A stretch of DNA of 11,109 bases from Alphaproteobacteria bacterium (GTDB taxonomy: Bacteria; Pseudomonadota; Alphaproteobacteria; UBA9219), in the NCBI GenBank assembly GCA_028693775.1, contig JAQUUS010000027.1, positions 1 to 11,109 on the forward strand, written 5' to 3'. Below the pieces are notes generated by a model that had not been told where the DNA came from, did no database searches, and saw nothing but the letters and a program-made list of their open reading frames with translations. Below, piece after piece: positions 1 to 6,735 of this stretch (position 1 is the stretch's first letter; each line of letters starts with the position of its first letter). Both the position numbers and the translations under genes were made by a program.

Positions 1-465
1 CTTGATGCAGGATCGATTGCCGATCCGCTTCTTTCGCCTGTCACGCAAGGATATACCGTCGTTACCCGTCCCGGCGATAACGTGGTCGCCGATTTCCCGC
101 TTGTTCACATGACGGTTATCGATGGAACGGTATACTTTCTTGATCGTGACGGCAGCAAGCGTGAGCTCGGCAACGTTGTTGTCGAGCTGGGCGACAAGGC
201 CGGAAAGCCCTTGCGGCGTGTTATCAGCGGTGTTGACGGCTATTTCAGTTTTGACCGTGTTCAGGTTGGAGACTATATCCTCACGGTTCCGGGCGAAGCT
301 CTTGCCGATATCAATGCGGACGTTGTAGCGACCATCCCTGTCATAATCGAAAAAATCGACGAGTTCATGACCGGAAACGAACTTCTCCTTCGCCAGAAAA
401 CAGATCTGTCCATTCCTCCTCCAATGGAGAGGCCGACAAGTGAAGGAGCTGCGGAAGATAAGTAA
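1..465 (+). CDS. C-terminal fragment of a large envelope protein with a carboxypeptidase-regulatory/SdrB-like domain, possibly usher-related
   Basis: The frame is open from the first base to the TAA at 463-465, giving 154 residues, and the true start lies outside the window. It begins with a stretch reading LDAGSIADPLL, then GYTVVTRPG and a DFPLV motif. This resembles the segment after the barrel in usher-like outer-membrane proteins. Next comes a beta-sandwich repeat of the carboxypeptidase-regulatory/SdrB type: IDGTVYF, then NVVVELGDKAGKPL, then the hallmark GVDGYFSFDRVQVGDYILTV. The tail is Pro- and Glu-rich and looks unstructured. Such domains are typical of secreted or outer-membrane proteins with structural or assembly roles, but no catalytic motif is visible. 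The gene converges on the tolC-like gene with only five bases between stop codons. An in-frame GTG at 82 is unlikely to be the start because homology-like sequence continues upstream of it. The domain type is fairly clear. The usher link is an inference from memory of family sequences. Confidence 0.6.
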   Translation, partial: LDAGSIADPLLSPVTQGYTVVTRPGDNVVADFPLVHMTVIDGTVYFLDRDGSKRELGNVVVELGDKAGKPLRRVISGVDGYFSFDRVQVGDYILTVPGEALADINADVVATIPVIIEKIDEFMTGNELLLRQKTDLSIPPPMERPTSEGAAEDK

Positions 466-470
466 AAAGC

Positions 471-1829
471 CTATTCTTCGCCGGGCGCAAACCCGATGGC
501 TTTGGTTTTGACGTCTTCGTAGTTGGCTTCGGGCCGGTAAATCTCAACAGGCAACTTCAGCGCCTCGGCTGTCAGCGTTCCCTCAGCTGCCTTGATCCGA
601 AGAACAGCCACGGCTTCGTCATGCCGTGCCTGAATATAGTTGACCCGCGCCGCAAGCAGCTCTTGCTCTGCGTTGAGAATGTCAAGAGTCGTGCGTGTGC
701 CGAGACCCGCCTCTTTTTTAACGCCTTCAAGGGCCTGCACATCTGCATCGACCTGAGCCTTGCTTGAGATCGTGGCCGACCGTGCGGTTTGCAACCCGTT
801 CCAAGAGTCGATTGCCAGTTGCCGAATGGCCAGACGCGCGTCTTCCAGCTCCAGCCGTTTTTGACTGGCGGTTTGCTGGGCCGCGCGGGTTTGAGAATAT
901 TCTGTCCCGGCATTATAGAGCGGCACGGTCAGCCGAAGCATGATTTGAGAATAGTCCTGCCTTCCCGGAATAAAGTCGCTTTGATCCAGCCCGCGTCCTG
1001 CGCTGCCCACGAGGTCCAGTTGGGGCAAAAGAGCTCCTTTGTTGATGTCTATATTGGCCTTGGCTGCGTCTTCCCCATAGGTGGCCGCAAGAACGATCGG
1101 GTTTTTTCTGATCGATGTTTCAACAATTTCCGAAAGCGTACCCGGCATGGAAGTCGCCAGATTTGGTTCCCTCAAATCCTTCGGTGGCTTGCCCACATAG
1201 CGCAAATAGGCCGCCGTGTCGCTTTGCAAACGGCCTTCGGCTTGTATCAGACCGGTTTTTGTGCCCTCGCGCCGCGCTTCGGCTTGCAAAACGTCCGTTT
1301 GCGTCACTTCGCCAAGAGAAAAGCGCTTTTTCGTTTCTTGCGCGCGCAGATCAAGAACTTCGCGGTTATGCGTATAGAGATCAACCAAAGCCCTGTCGCG
1401 CAGCACATCGAGATAGGCTTGTCCCACATTCAAAAGAAGCTGTTGTTCCGCTGCCTTAAGCATCGCCCGCCCGGCCATGATCTGTTTGTCGGCCGCGTCA
1501 ATTCCGTTGACTGTCCTGAAACCGCTAAAGATGGGCTGCACGACTTCGATCCCGGCGGTGCGAGGCGTGTGCGCGCCGTCTTCGGGCATCATGGGGTTGT
1601 TTGGTGTATGGGTATAAAGCTTGCCGACGCTCGCCATGCCGTTGATGTGCGGACGCCATCCGCTAACGGCCTGCGAGGACTGTTCGTCCATAGCGCGAAG
1701 CTGTGCGCGTTGCGCCTGAAGTGCGGGATTGCTCCTGTAGGCATCAGCCATGGCCTCTTCCAGCGTTTCGGCCAATGCCGGAGCGACAAAGAGGGCAATG
1801 AGGCATCCAAGAAGAAGTCTCTTTTTCAT
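471..1829 (-). CDS. TolC-family outer-membrane efflux channel (OEP)
   Basis: This 452-residue protein is the outer-membrane exit duct of the pump encoded just upstream. It would form a trimeric beta-barrel plus alpha-helical tunnel that docks onto the periplasmic adaptor. It opens with a Sec signal peptide (KKR, then a hydrophobic core, with cleavage expected after ALA at residue 20). The mature start ETLEEAMADAYRSNPALQAQ is typical of the first helix of OEP proteins. Two OEP repeats follow (about residues 22-230 and 235-430), with long Ala/Gln/Glu-rich helices and a second-repeat region ending LGTRTTLDILNAEQELLAA, a conserved TolC-family stretch. The length matches TolC-type proteins (about 430-490). 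The ATG at 1829 is preceded by GGAG eight bases upstream. Its first bases overlap the stop of the permease gene (ATGA, 1826-1829), so it is the last gene of the operon. No T-rich terminator is seen after the stop. The substrate cannot be read from sequence. It could be called tolC, but other OEP paralogues fit equally, so no symbol is given. Confidence 0.93.
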   Translation of the reverse strand: MKKRLLLGCLIALFVAPALAETLEEAMADAYRSNPALQAQRAQLRAMDEQSSQAVSGWRPHINGMASVGKLYTHTPNNPMMPEDGAHTPRTAGIEVVQPIFSGFRTVNGIDAADKQIMAGRAMLKAAEQQLLLNVGQAYLDVLRDRALVDLYTHNREVLDLRAQETKKRFSLGEVTQTDVLQAEARREGTKTGLIQAEGRLQSDTAAYLRYVGKPPKDLREPNLATSMPGTLSEIVETSIRKNPIVLAATYGEDAAKANIDINKGALLPQLDLVGSAGRGLDQSDFIPGRQDYSQIMLRLTVPLYNAGTEYSQTRAAQQTASQKRLELEDARLAIRQLAIDSWNGLQTARSATISSKAQVDADVQALEGVKKEAGLGTRTTLDILNAEQELLAARVNYIQARHDEAVAVLRIKAAEGTLTAEALKLPVEIYRPEANYEDVKTKAIGFAPGEE

Positions 1830-4800
1830 GTGCGTTTCTCCAAAATCGCATCGGCGTCTTTAAAGACGACATAGATTGCCGGGATAACGAGAACCGTAAG
1901 GATCGTCGACGACGCGAGCCCAAAAAGCAACGATATGGCAAGTCCCTGAAAGATCGGATCGAAAAGAATGGTCGCCGCGCCGATCATGGCCGCAAGAGCC
2001 GTAAGCGCAATGGGCCGGAACCGTACGGCGCCTGCCTCAAGCAAAACCTCGCGCAAGGTTTTCCCCTCAGCGGCTCCATGCCGTATAAAATCAACGAGAA
2101 GGATCGAATTCCGGACAATAATACCCGCAAGGGCAATAAACCCAATCATCGAGGTAGCTGTGAACGCCGCGCGAAACAGCCAGTGTCCCAGAACGATGCC
2201 GATAAGTGTCAGCGGCACAGGCGTTAACACGACAAGCGGCAACTTGAAGCTTTTGAACTGCGCCACAACCAGCACATAGATGCCCAACAGCGCAATGGCA
2301 AAAGCCGCGCCCATATCCCTGAACGTCGTATAAGTGACTTCCCATTCCCCATCCCAAAGAAGGGTGGGGCGTGTTTCATCCTTTGGCTGACCATGAAAGG
2401 CGATCTGCGGTTTTGGCAAATTACCCCAATCGTGGTTGTCGATAAGTTTACCGACGTCCAGCATGCCATAGATCGGCGCTTCATAAGCTCCCGCAAGCTC
2501 CGCCGTAACCATGTCTGTGTAATAGCCGTCTCTGCGGAAAATAACAGATGAGCCTTTGTCTTTCGTTGCGGTGACAACATCGTTCAGGTCCACAATGCTG
2601 CGATTGCCGGGCAGCGCGTTTGCGGGAACCGGCGTGGATGCCAGCTTTTGCGTCCATTCGAGGTCTGTTTTTGGCTGGCGCACGACGATTTCGATAGGAT
2701 TGCGGTTTTCCCCGCGATGCGAGTAGCCGATAGGAACGCCGCCAAACAAGGCCCCTACGGTATTGTATACGTCCCGCTGCTCGACCCCAAAGAATTCCAG
2801 TTGGTCTTGATCGATGCTCAGGCGCAGCCTTGGCCTTGGTGTACCGAAGGAATCGTCAATATCGGCGATATAGGGAATATCCTTGAAGATCTTCTTGATT
2901 TCGCCTGCAACCGCGCGCCGTGTCTTGGTGTCTGGCCCATAGATCTCTGCAAGCAGCGTCGCCATAACCGGCGGTCCCGGCGGTACCTCGACGACTTTAA
3001 GGATCGCGCCTTCCGGCAGGCTTGCAGAGCGAAGTTTCTTACGCAGATCGAGAGCAATTTTATGGCTGCTGCGCGAGCGGTCGTCTTTGGGGGTCAGATT
3101 GATTTGCACTTCTCCCAGCTCCGGCGCATTGCGCAAATAGGAATGCCGCACAAGCCCGTTGAAATTGAACGGAGCAGGCGTTCCGGCATAAGCCTGCATG
3201 TTTTGAACTTCGGGAACGCTCTTTGCGATGCGGGCTATGTCGAGCAGGGCTCGTTCGGTGTTTTCAAGGCTGGCGCCACGCGGCAGATCCAGCATGACGT
3301 TAAGCTCCGATTTATCGTCGAACGGCAAAAGCTTGACTGTAACGCTGCGCGTCAGGAACAACCCGCAGACAAGAACCGTTGCCATGGCTACGCGTATAAG
3401 AAACCTCTTTGCGCTTTTCCGCGATTCAACGACGGGACCGGCATAGCGTCGATAGAGTTTTCCAAGGCGATCTTCGCCTTCGGTTGCGGCATGAGCCGTT
3501 GCGTCTCGGTCGAACAGTTTCAAAAGCAGCCATGGCGCGATTGTCATGGCGACAAAGAATGAAAAAAGCATCGCTGCCGAAGCATTGGCCGGGATGGGCG
3601 CCATATAAGGCCCCATCATGCCCGAGACGAACATCATGGGAAGCAGGGCAGCGATAACGGTTAACGTCGCGACGACGGTCGGGTTGCCGACCTCGGCCAC
3701 GGCCTCGATAGCAGCCTGTTTTCGGCTGCGTCCGTCTTTCATGGCCCAGTGACGCGAGATGTTTTCGATCACAACAATGGCATCGTCGACAAGAATGCCG
3801 ATTGAAAATATCAGCGCAAACAAGCTGACCCTGTTGATCGTATAGCCCATCAAGTGCGCGGCAAACATCGTCAGAAGGATGGTTGTCGGAATAACGACAG
3901 CCGTCACGCCCGCTTCCCGCCGTCCGATGGCATAGGCGATGAGAAGCACGATCGAAATTGTTGCAAGGGCGAGGTGAAACAAAAGTTCGTTAGCCTTATC
4001 GTCAGCCGTCCGGCCGTAGTTCCGGGTGACGTCGACGCGGATTCCGTCGGGGATAAGCATGCCATGCAAACGTTCGACGCGTTCAAGAATATCGGCGGCG
4101 ACAGTCACGGCATTTGCTCCTGCGCGTTTGCCGAGCGCGAGGCTGACGGCAGGATAAGCCCCCCAAACCTTGTCGGTTCCCTGAACCATGTTCCAAACGC
4201 GATGCTCCGCCGAACTGGTCCCGACATAAACCTTGGCGACGTCGCGCACATAAACGGGCCGTCCGTCCCTCGTTGTGACCAGCAGAAGTCCAATGTCCGG
4301 AATGCCGCTCAGCGTTTGCCCGGCGACAACTTGAAGGGTTTGTCCGCTATCGCGAACGTATCCTGCCAGAAACGAGCTGTTTGCGCCCTGAAGCTTGCCC
4401 ATCAGTTGTTCGAGCGTCACGCCGAACAGGTTCAGCTTTTCAGGATCGGGTTCGACGCTAATTTCCTCCTTTGCGCCTCCCGAAACGTAGGTGAGGCCGA
4501 TGTTGTCGACCTTCATAAGCTCGGCCTGAACCTTCCCGGTAAGGTCGTAGAGGTTTTTATCGTTCCAGCGGTTCGCGACGGAAGGCTTGGGCGAAAGTGT
4601 CAAAACGACAATGGCAACATCGTTGATGCCGCGTTTGACGATCAGCGGTTCAGGAATGCCAAGCGGCATACGGTCAAAATTGCCCCGGATGCGCTCATGA
4701 ACGCGCAAGACGGCGTCGTCCTCTTTCGTTCCCGTAAAGAAGCGGGCCGTAACCAGAACGCGGTCGTCTTGCGTTTGGCTATAGACGTGCTCCACCCCGT

Positions 4801-5050
4801 CGATGCTTTTGACAATCTCTTCAAGAGGCTTGGTGACAAGCTCGGCAGCGTCAGGAGCCTTGAGCCCGTCCGCCGAGACAAAAACACCAACCATCGGAAC
4901 GCTGATCTGAGGCTCTTCTTCGCGCGGAATGACCGTCAGCGCCACAAGGCCAAAAATCACGGCAGCCAGCAAGAAAAGTGGCGTGAGCGGCGAGGTAATG
5001 GTCGCGCGGGTCAGGTGGCCAGAGAGGCCGAGGCGTGGTCCGTTTGTCAT
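1826..5050 (-). CDS. RND-family efflux permease (AcrB/HAE-like inner-membrane pump subunit)
   Basis: This 1074-residue protein is a proton-driven inner-membrane exporter that captures substrates from the periplasm and passes them to the adaptor and TolC-like channel. TM1 is at about residues 21-42 and is followed by the first porter domain, with EEEPQISVPMVGV. TM2-TM6 lie at about 357-512, and TM4 holds the proton-relay pair Asp422-Asp423 in GILVDDAIVVIEN, equivalent to Asp407/Asp408 of AcrB. The second porter domain spans about 565-905 and includes PPGPPVMA. TM8-TM12 fill about 910-1065. In TM10 the motif is AGIIVRNSILLVDF, so Arg980 stands where AcrB has Lys940. I recall this Arg form as normal in one RND subgroup. 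The length is usual for the family. The start ATG at 5050 overlaps the adaptor stop (ATGA, 5047-5050) and has GGAG five bases upstream. The drug-type (HAE) class is favoured over metal-type (HME) because the TM4 residues are DD. The actual substrate is unknown. Confidence 0.95.
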   Translation of the reverse strand: MTNGPRLGLSGHLTRATITSPLTPLFLLAAVIFGLVALTVIPREEEPQISVPMVGVFVSADGLKAPDAAELVTKPLEEIVKSIDGVEHVYSQTQDDRVLVTARFFTGTKEDDAVLRVHERIRGNFDRMPLGIPEPLIVKRGINDVAIVVLTLSPKPSVANRWNDKNLYDLTGKVQAELMKVDNIGLTYVSGGAKEEISVEPDPEKLNLFGVTLEQLMGKLQGANSSFLAGYVRDSGQTLQVVAGQTLSGIPDIGLLLVTTRDGRPVYVRDVAKVYVGTSSAEHRVWNMVQGTDKVWGAYPAVSLALGKRAGANAVTVAADILERVERLHGMLIPDGIRVDVTRNYGRTADDKANELLFHLALATISIVLLIAYAIGRREAGVTAVVIPTTILLTMFAAHLMGYTINRVSLFALIFSIGILVDDAIVVIENISRHWAMKDGRSRKQAAIEAVAEVGNPTVVATLTVIAALLPMMFVSGMMGPYMAPIPANASAAMLFSFFVAMTIAPWLLLKLFDRDATAHAATEGEDRLGKLYRRYAGPVVESRKSAKRFLIRVAMATVLVCGLFLTRSVTVKLLPFDDKSELNVMLDLPRGASLENTERALLDIARIAKSVPEVQNMQAYAGTPAPFNFNGLVRHSYLRNAPELGEVQINLTPKDDRSRSSHKIALDLRKKLRSASLPEGAILKVVEVPPGPPVMATLLAEIYGPDTKTRRAVAGEIKKIFKDIPYIADIDDSFGTPRPRLRLSIDQDQLEFFGVEQRDVYNTVGALFGGVPIGYSHRGENRNPIEIVVRQPKTDLEWTQKLASTPVPANALPGNRSIVDLNDVVTATKDKGSSVIFRRDGYYTDMVTAELAGAYEAPIYGMLDVGKLIDNHDWGNLPKPQIAFHGQPKDETRPTLLWDGEWEVTYTTFRDMGAAFAIALLGIYVLVVAQFKSFKLPLVVLTPVPLTLIGIVLGHWLFRAAFTATSMIGFIALAGIIVRNSILLVDFIRHGAAEGKTLREVLLEAGAVRFRPIALTALAAMIGAATILFDPIFQGLAISLLFGLASSTILTVLVIPAIYVVFKDADAILEKRT

Positions 5051-6054
5051 GGATGCTCCAGAACGTCTCCCGGCTTGAGGCCGGACAGGATTTCAATGCC
5101 GCTGGGCATGTCTGGCAGAAAACGCGCGTGTCCGCGTTGAACCGGTATATCGCTCGTCCCGCCATCTGTTTTTAGCCCGGCCGTGTCAATTCCGCTGCGG
5201 GTCGTAATGTAGTCTGCAGGAATAACGATGGCGACGCGTTCGCCCGATCCGATCCATACGCGCACGCGGCCCCCTACAAAATAATCGCCGAGCCCCTTGA
5301 CCGTCGCATCAGCTTGCACGCGGCCGTTTTCAACCTTCGGATAAACCAGCTTGATTGTGCCATAATCCGAGTGGGCGTCTGCATTGCCGAGTTCCGAGTT
5401 GTCCACGCGAACCGTGTCGCCCGATTTGATGTGCGCAGCATGGCGTTCTGGAATGCTCAAGCGCAGAATGTAGTTCTGCTCGGCCAGCGTCGCAATTGTA
5501 TCTCCCGGCATGACAACGCTACCAGCCGTAACCGGAACCGTCAGGATGCGCCCTGCAGTGGGCGCAAGAACTTTTCCCTCTGTTTGCTGCTGTTGGGTGA
5601 CCGACTGTTGAGCCGACAGTGACTTATAGGTATTGGCTGCGACTTCATAGGCCGCGCGAAGTTGTTCAAGCTTGGCCTTGGTTGCAAAGCCTTCTTTGAT
5701 AAGCTGTTCTCCGCGTTCCAACTCGCGGCGGGCAACGTCCATCTGGGCGCGGGCGGCGTTTACCTGTGCGCTTTGGGCTTGTATCTGAAGTCCCAGTTTT
5801 TGATCTCCTACAATCGCAAGAACTTGCCCTTCCTCAACCCTGTCTCCTTGCCTCACGCGCAGTTCTGCAATCGTACCGCCAGTACGGACGCGGGCCGGAA
5901 CGACATTTGCGCTTTCGACGGTCGCAAAGACGGCTTTTTCATCGATAATCGATTTTTCCTCAACGGCGAACGTTGGCGTGTCTGCCAAAAGAGGGGATGC
6001 AATGAGGCTCAAAAGAAGGGCCAGGTTTAGGGGGTGGCCGAGATTGCGACGCAT
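5047..6054 (-). CDS. RND efflux periplasmic adaptor subunit (membrane fusion protein, HlyD/AcrA-like)
   Basis: This 335-residue adaptor links the inner-membrane permease to the outer-membrane channel. The start was set at the ATG at 6054 because it is preceded by a near-perfect Shine-Dalgarno (GGAGGA, six bases away) and begins a signal peptide (MRRN, a hydrophobic core, cleavage expected after LLA at residue 24). The frame stays open 86 codons further upstream (to 6312), but that part has no export signal or family likeness. The two biotinyl-lipoyl half motifs are at about residues 50-85 (GGTIAELRVRQGDRVEEGQVL) and 160-190 (APTAGRILTVPVTAGSVVMPGD). Between them lies an Ala/Gln/Glu-rich coiled-coil hairpin, about 88-158, which contacts the TolC-like channel. 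A beta-barrel and a membrane-proximal domain follow to the C-terminus. No lipobox Cys is present, so it is probably soluble or membrane-associated rather than lipidated. It is the first gene of the three-gene pump operon and overlaps the permease gene by four bases. Confidence 0.93.
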   Translation of the reverse strand: MRRNLGHPLNLALLLSLIASPLLADTPTFAVEEKSIIDEKAVFATVESANVVPARVRTGGTIAELRVRQGDRVEEGQVLAIVGDQKLGLQIQAQSAQVNAARAQMDVARRELERGEQLIKEGFATKAKLEQLRAAYEVAANTYKSLSAQQSVTQQQQTEGKVLAPTAGRILTVPVTAGSVVMPGDTIATLAEQNYILRLSIPERHAAHIKSGDTVRVDNSELGNADAHSDYGTIKLVYPKVENGRVQADATVKGLGDYFVGGRVRVWIGSGERVAIVIPADYITTRSGIDTAGLKTDGGTSDIPVQRGHARFLPDMPSGIEILSGLKPGDVLEHP

Positions 6055-6063
6055 GGTTCCTCC
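6055..6063 (-). promoter_or_regulatory. Shine-Dalgarno that fixes the start of the adaptor gene
   Basis: On the minus strand the sequence reads GGAGGAACC directly before the ATG at 6054, giving a strong GGAGGA core with six-base spacing. It decides between this start and a long upstream in-frame extension that reaches 6312. Confidence 0.8.
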
Positions 6064-6090
6064 GGTGGCGGGTTCATATGACGCGACATA

Positions 6091-6119
6091 ATTCTTCTCT
6101 TTATTCGCACTCGAATCAA
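6091..6119 (-). promoter_or_regulatory. Candidate sigma70-type promoter for the efflux operon, with an inverted repeat in its spacer
   Basis: On the minus strand a -35-like TTGATT (plus-strand 6114-6119) is followed, after exactly 17 bases, by a -10-like AAGAAT (plus-strand 6091-6096). Each element matches 4 of 6 consensus positions. Transcription would start near 6084, giving a leader of about 30 bases that includes the Shine-Dalgarno. An inverted repeat ATTCG-CACT-CGAAT (6103-6116) lies in the spacer and touches the -35 element, a usual place for a repressor to bind. Both the promoter and the operator are sequence-pattern guesses. A second weak candidate (GATAAT on the minus strand, plus-strand 6202-6207, with TTGCAG 19 bases upstream) lies further up. 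Confidence 0.3.
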
Positions 6120-6220
6120 GCATTGGAAAGGCGCAGTAAAACCCGATGCATATCAACGCGCTGGCAGCAGGTTTCGTATTTTTTTGCGTCGTTACACTTG
6201 TATTATCCTTCTTCTTTTGC

Positions 6221-6248
6221 GCATTGCTGCAATGCAACAGACTTGTTG
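6221..6248. promoter_or_regulatory. Candidate operator: two adjacent inverted repeats upstream of the efflux operon
   Basis: GCATTGC-T-GCAATGC (6221-6235) is a perfect 7-1-7 inverted repeat. It runs straight into CAACA-GACT-TGTTG (6235-6248), a perfect 5-4-5 inverted repeat. The first overlaps the -35 region of a weak minus-strand promoter candidate (GATAAT at plus-strand 6202-6207). Pumps of this kind are often controlled by TetR- or MarR-type repressors that bind such palindromes, but no regulator gene lies in the window. The binding role is therefore inference. Confidence 0.3.
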
Positions 6249-6722
6249 GAGCTTTTTCAAGCGGTCTTATTTTTTTAAGCAGTGATGGCGAACAGGCCTC
6301 GTTTTGGGTCATTGATTCTTCATTTTGACGAAAAAATATTCGAAAAATGCGTTCTCGCGAAAGGGCGCACGAAATATTCTATCACGCTTTTCATTGCTGC
6401 ACCGCAAGAAACACGCGTCATAAATTGCAGTGCAGCAAAAAAACGAACAATAGAAAAATGTCCCTAAATCCTAACGCCCAGAGTGGGTTACAAAAATAAC
6501 TTATGGTTCGTGGGAAATAACACAAACGCATTTTTGATGGGTGCGACGCAACAACCGAAAATAGTATGGAAAAGGCGCTTGCTCCTATTGCGATCCTTAT
6601 TTACTGATCGAACTTCATTGCCAAATTTCCTCAGTGTGCGCCGTTCGTGGATGTGAGCGGTTGCCGTTGAAACGCCTTAGTACGATCGACCTTCTTTATT
6701 CGACCACAAGCCACGTTTTAAC

Positions 6723-6727
6723 AGGAG
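6723..6727 (+). promoter_or_regulatory. Shine-Dalgarno that fixes the start of ackA
   Basis: AGGAG lies eight bases before the first ATG of the ATGATG pair at 6736-6741. The frame is open upstream to 6634, but those 34 codons have no family likeness. The conserved acetate kinase N-terminus (VLVINCGSSSIK) begins right after this site. Confidence 0.75.
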
Positions 6728-6735
6728 TTGTTCCC

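Larger units (their letters stand above)
6055..6735. other. Long AT-richer intergenic region between the divergent efflux operon and ackA
   Basis: About 680 bases hold no gene that I can support. The short open frames here (about 60-66 codons on the plus strand near 6078-6278, 6146-6328 and 6282-6467) overlap each other in different frames, lack good ribosome sites and have no recognisable protein character. The base composition is visibly more AT-rich than in the flanking genes, with A- and T-runs such as 6270-6276 and 6331-6336. The region must contain the promoters of both the pump operon and ackA. It also contains an odd perfect palindrome at 6221-6235, a second inverted repeat at 6235-6248, and three copies of the 8-mer TTGCTGCA. 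No convincing -10/-35 pair was found in front of ackA. A small RNA or leader element cannot be ruled out from inspection. Confidence 0.7.

Noticed and set aside
789..1874. Plus-strand open frame (361 codons) opposite the TolC-like gene
   Set aside because: It is antisense to a clear family protein, with composition and lack of motifs typical of a shadow frame.
2648..3562. Plus-strand open frame (304 codons) opposite the permease gene
   Set aside because: Same reasoning: it is fully inside the permease gene on the other strand, with no recognisable domain.
3854..5140. Long plus-strand open frame (428 codons) opposite the permease and adaptor genes
   Set aside because: It lies wholly antisense to two well-supported genes, is rich in Arg, Asp, His and Asn without domain character, and has no ribosome site. 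It is a codon-bias shadow.
6251..6276. GCTT-TTTC-AAGC hairpin followed by a T-run as a plus-strand intrinsic terminator
   Set aside because: The stem is only four pairs and no plus-strand gene ends upstream of it.
6055..6312. In-frame N-terminal extension of the adaptor gene (86 codons)
   Set aside because: It puts the signal peptide in the middle of the protein, and the strong GGAGGA site marks the ATG at 6054 as the start.
6078..6467. Three short overlapping plus-strand frames in the gap (60-66 codons)
   Set aside because: They overlap in different frames, lack ribosome sites and look like chance frames in AT-rich DNA.
6634..6735. In-frame N-terminal extension of ackA (34 codons)
   Set aside because: It has no family likeness. 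The AGGAG site and the conserved N-terminus support the start at 6736.
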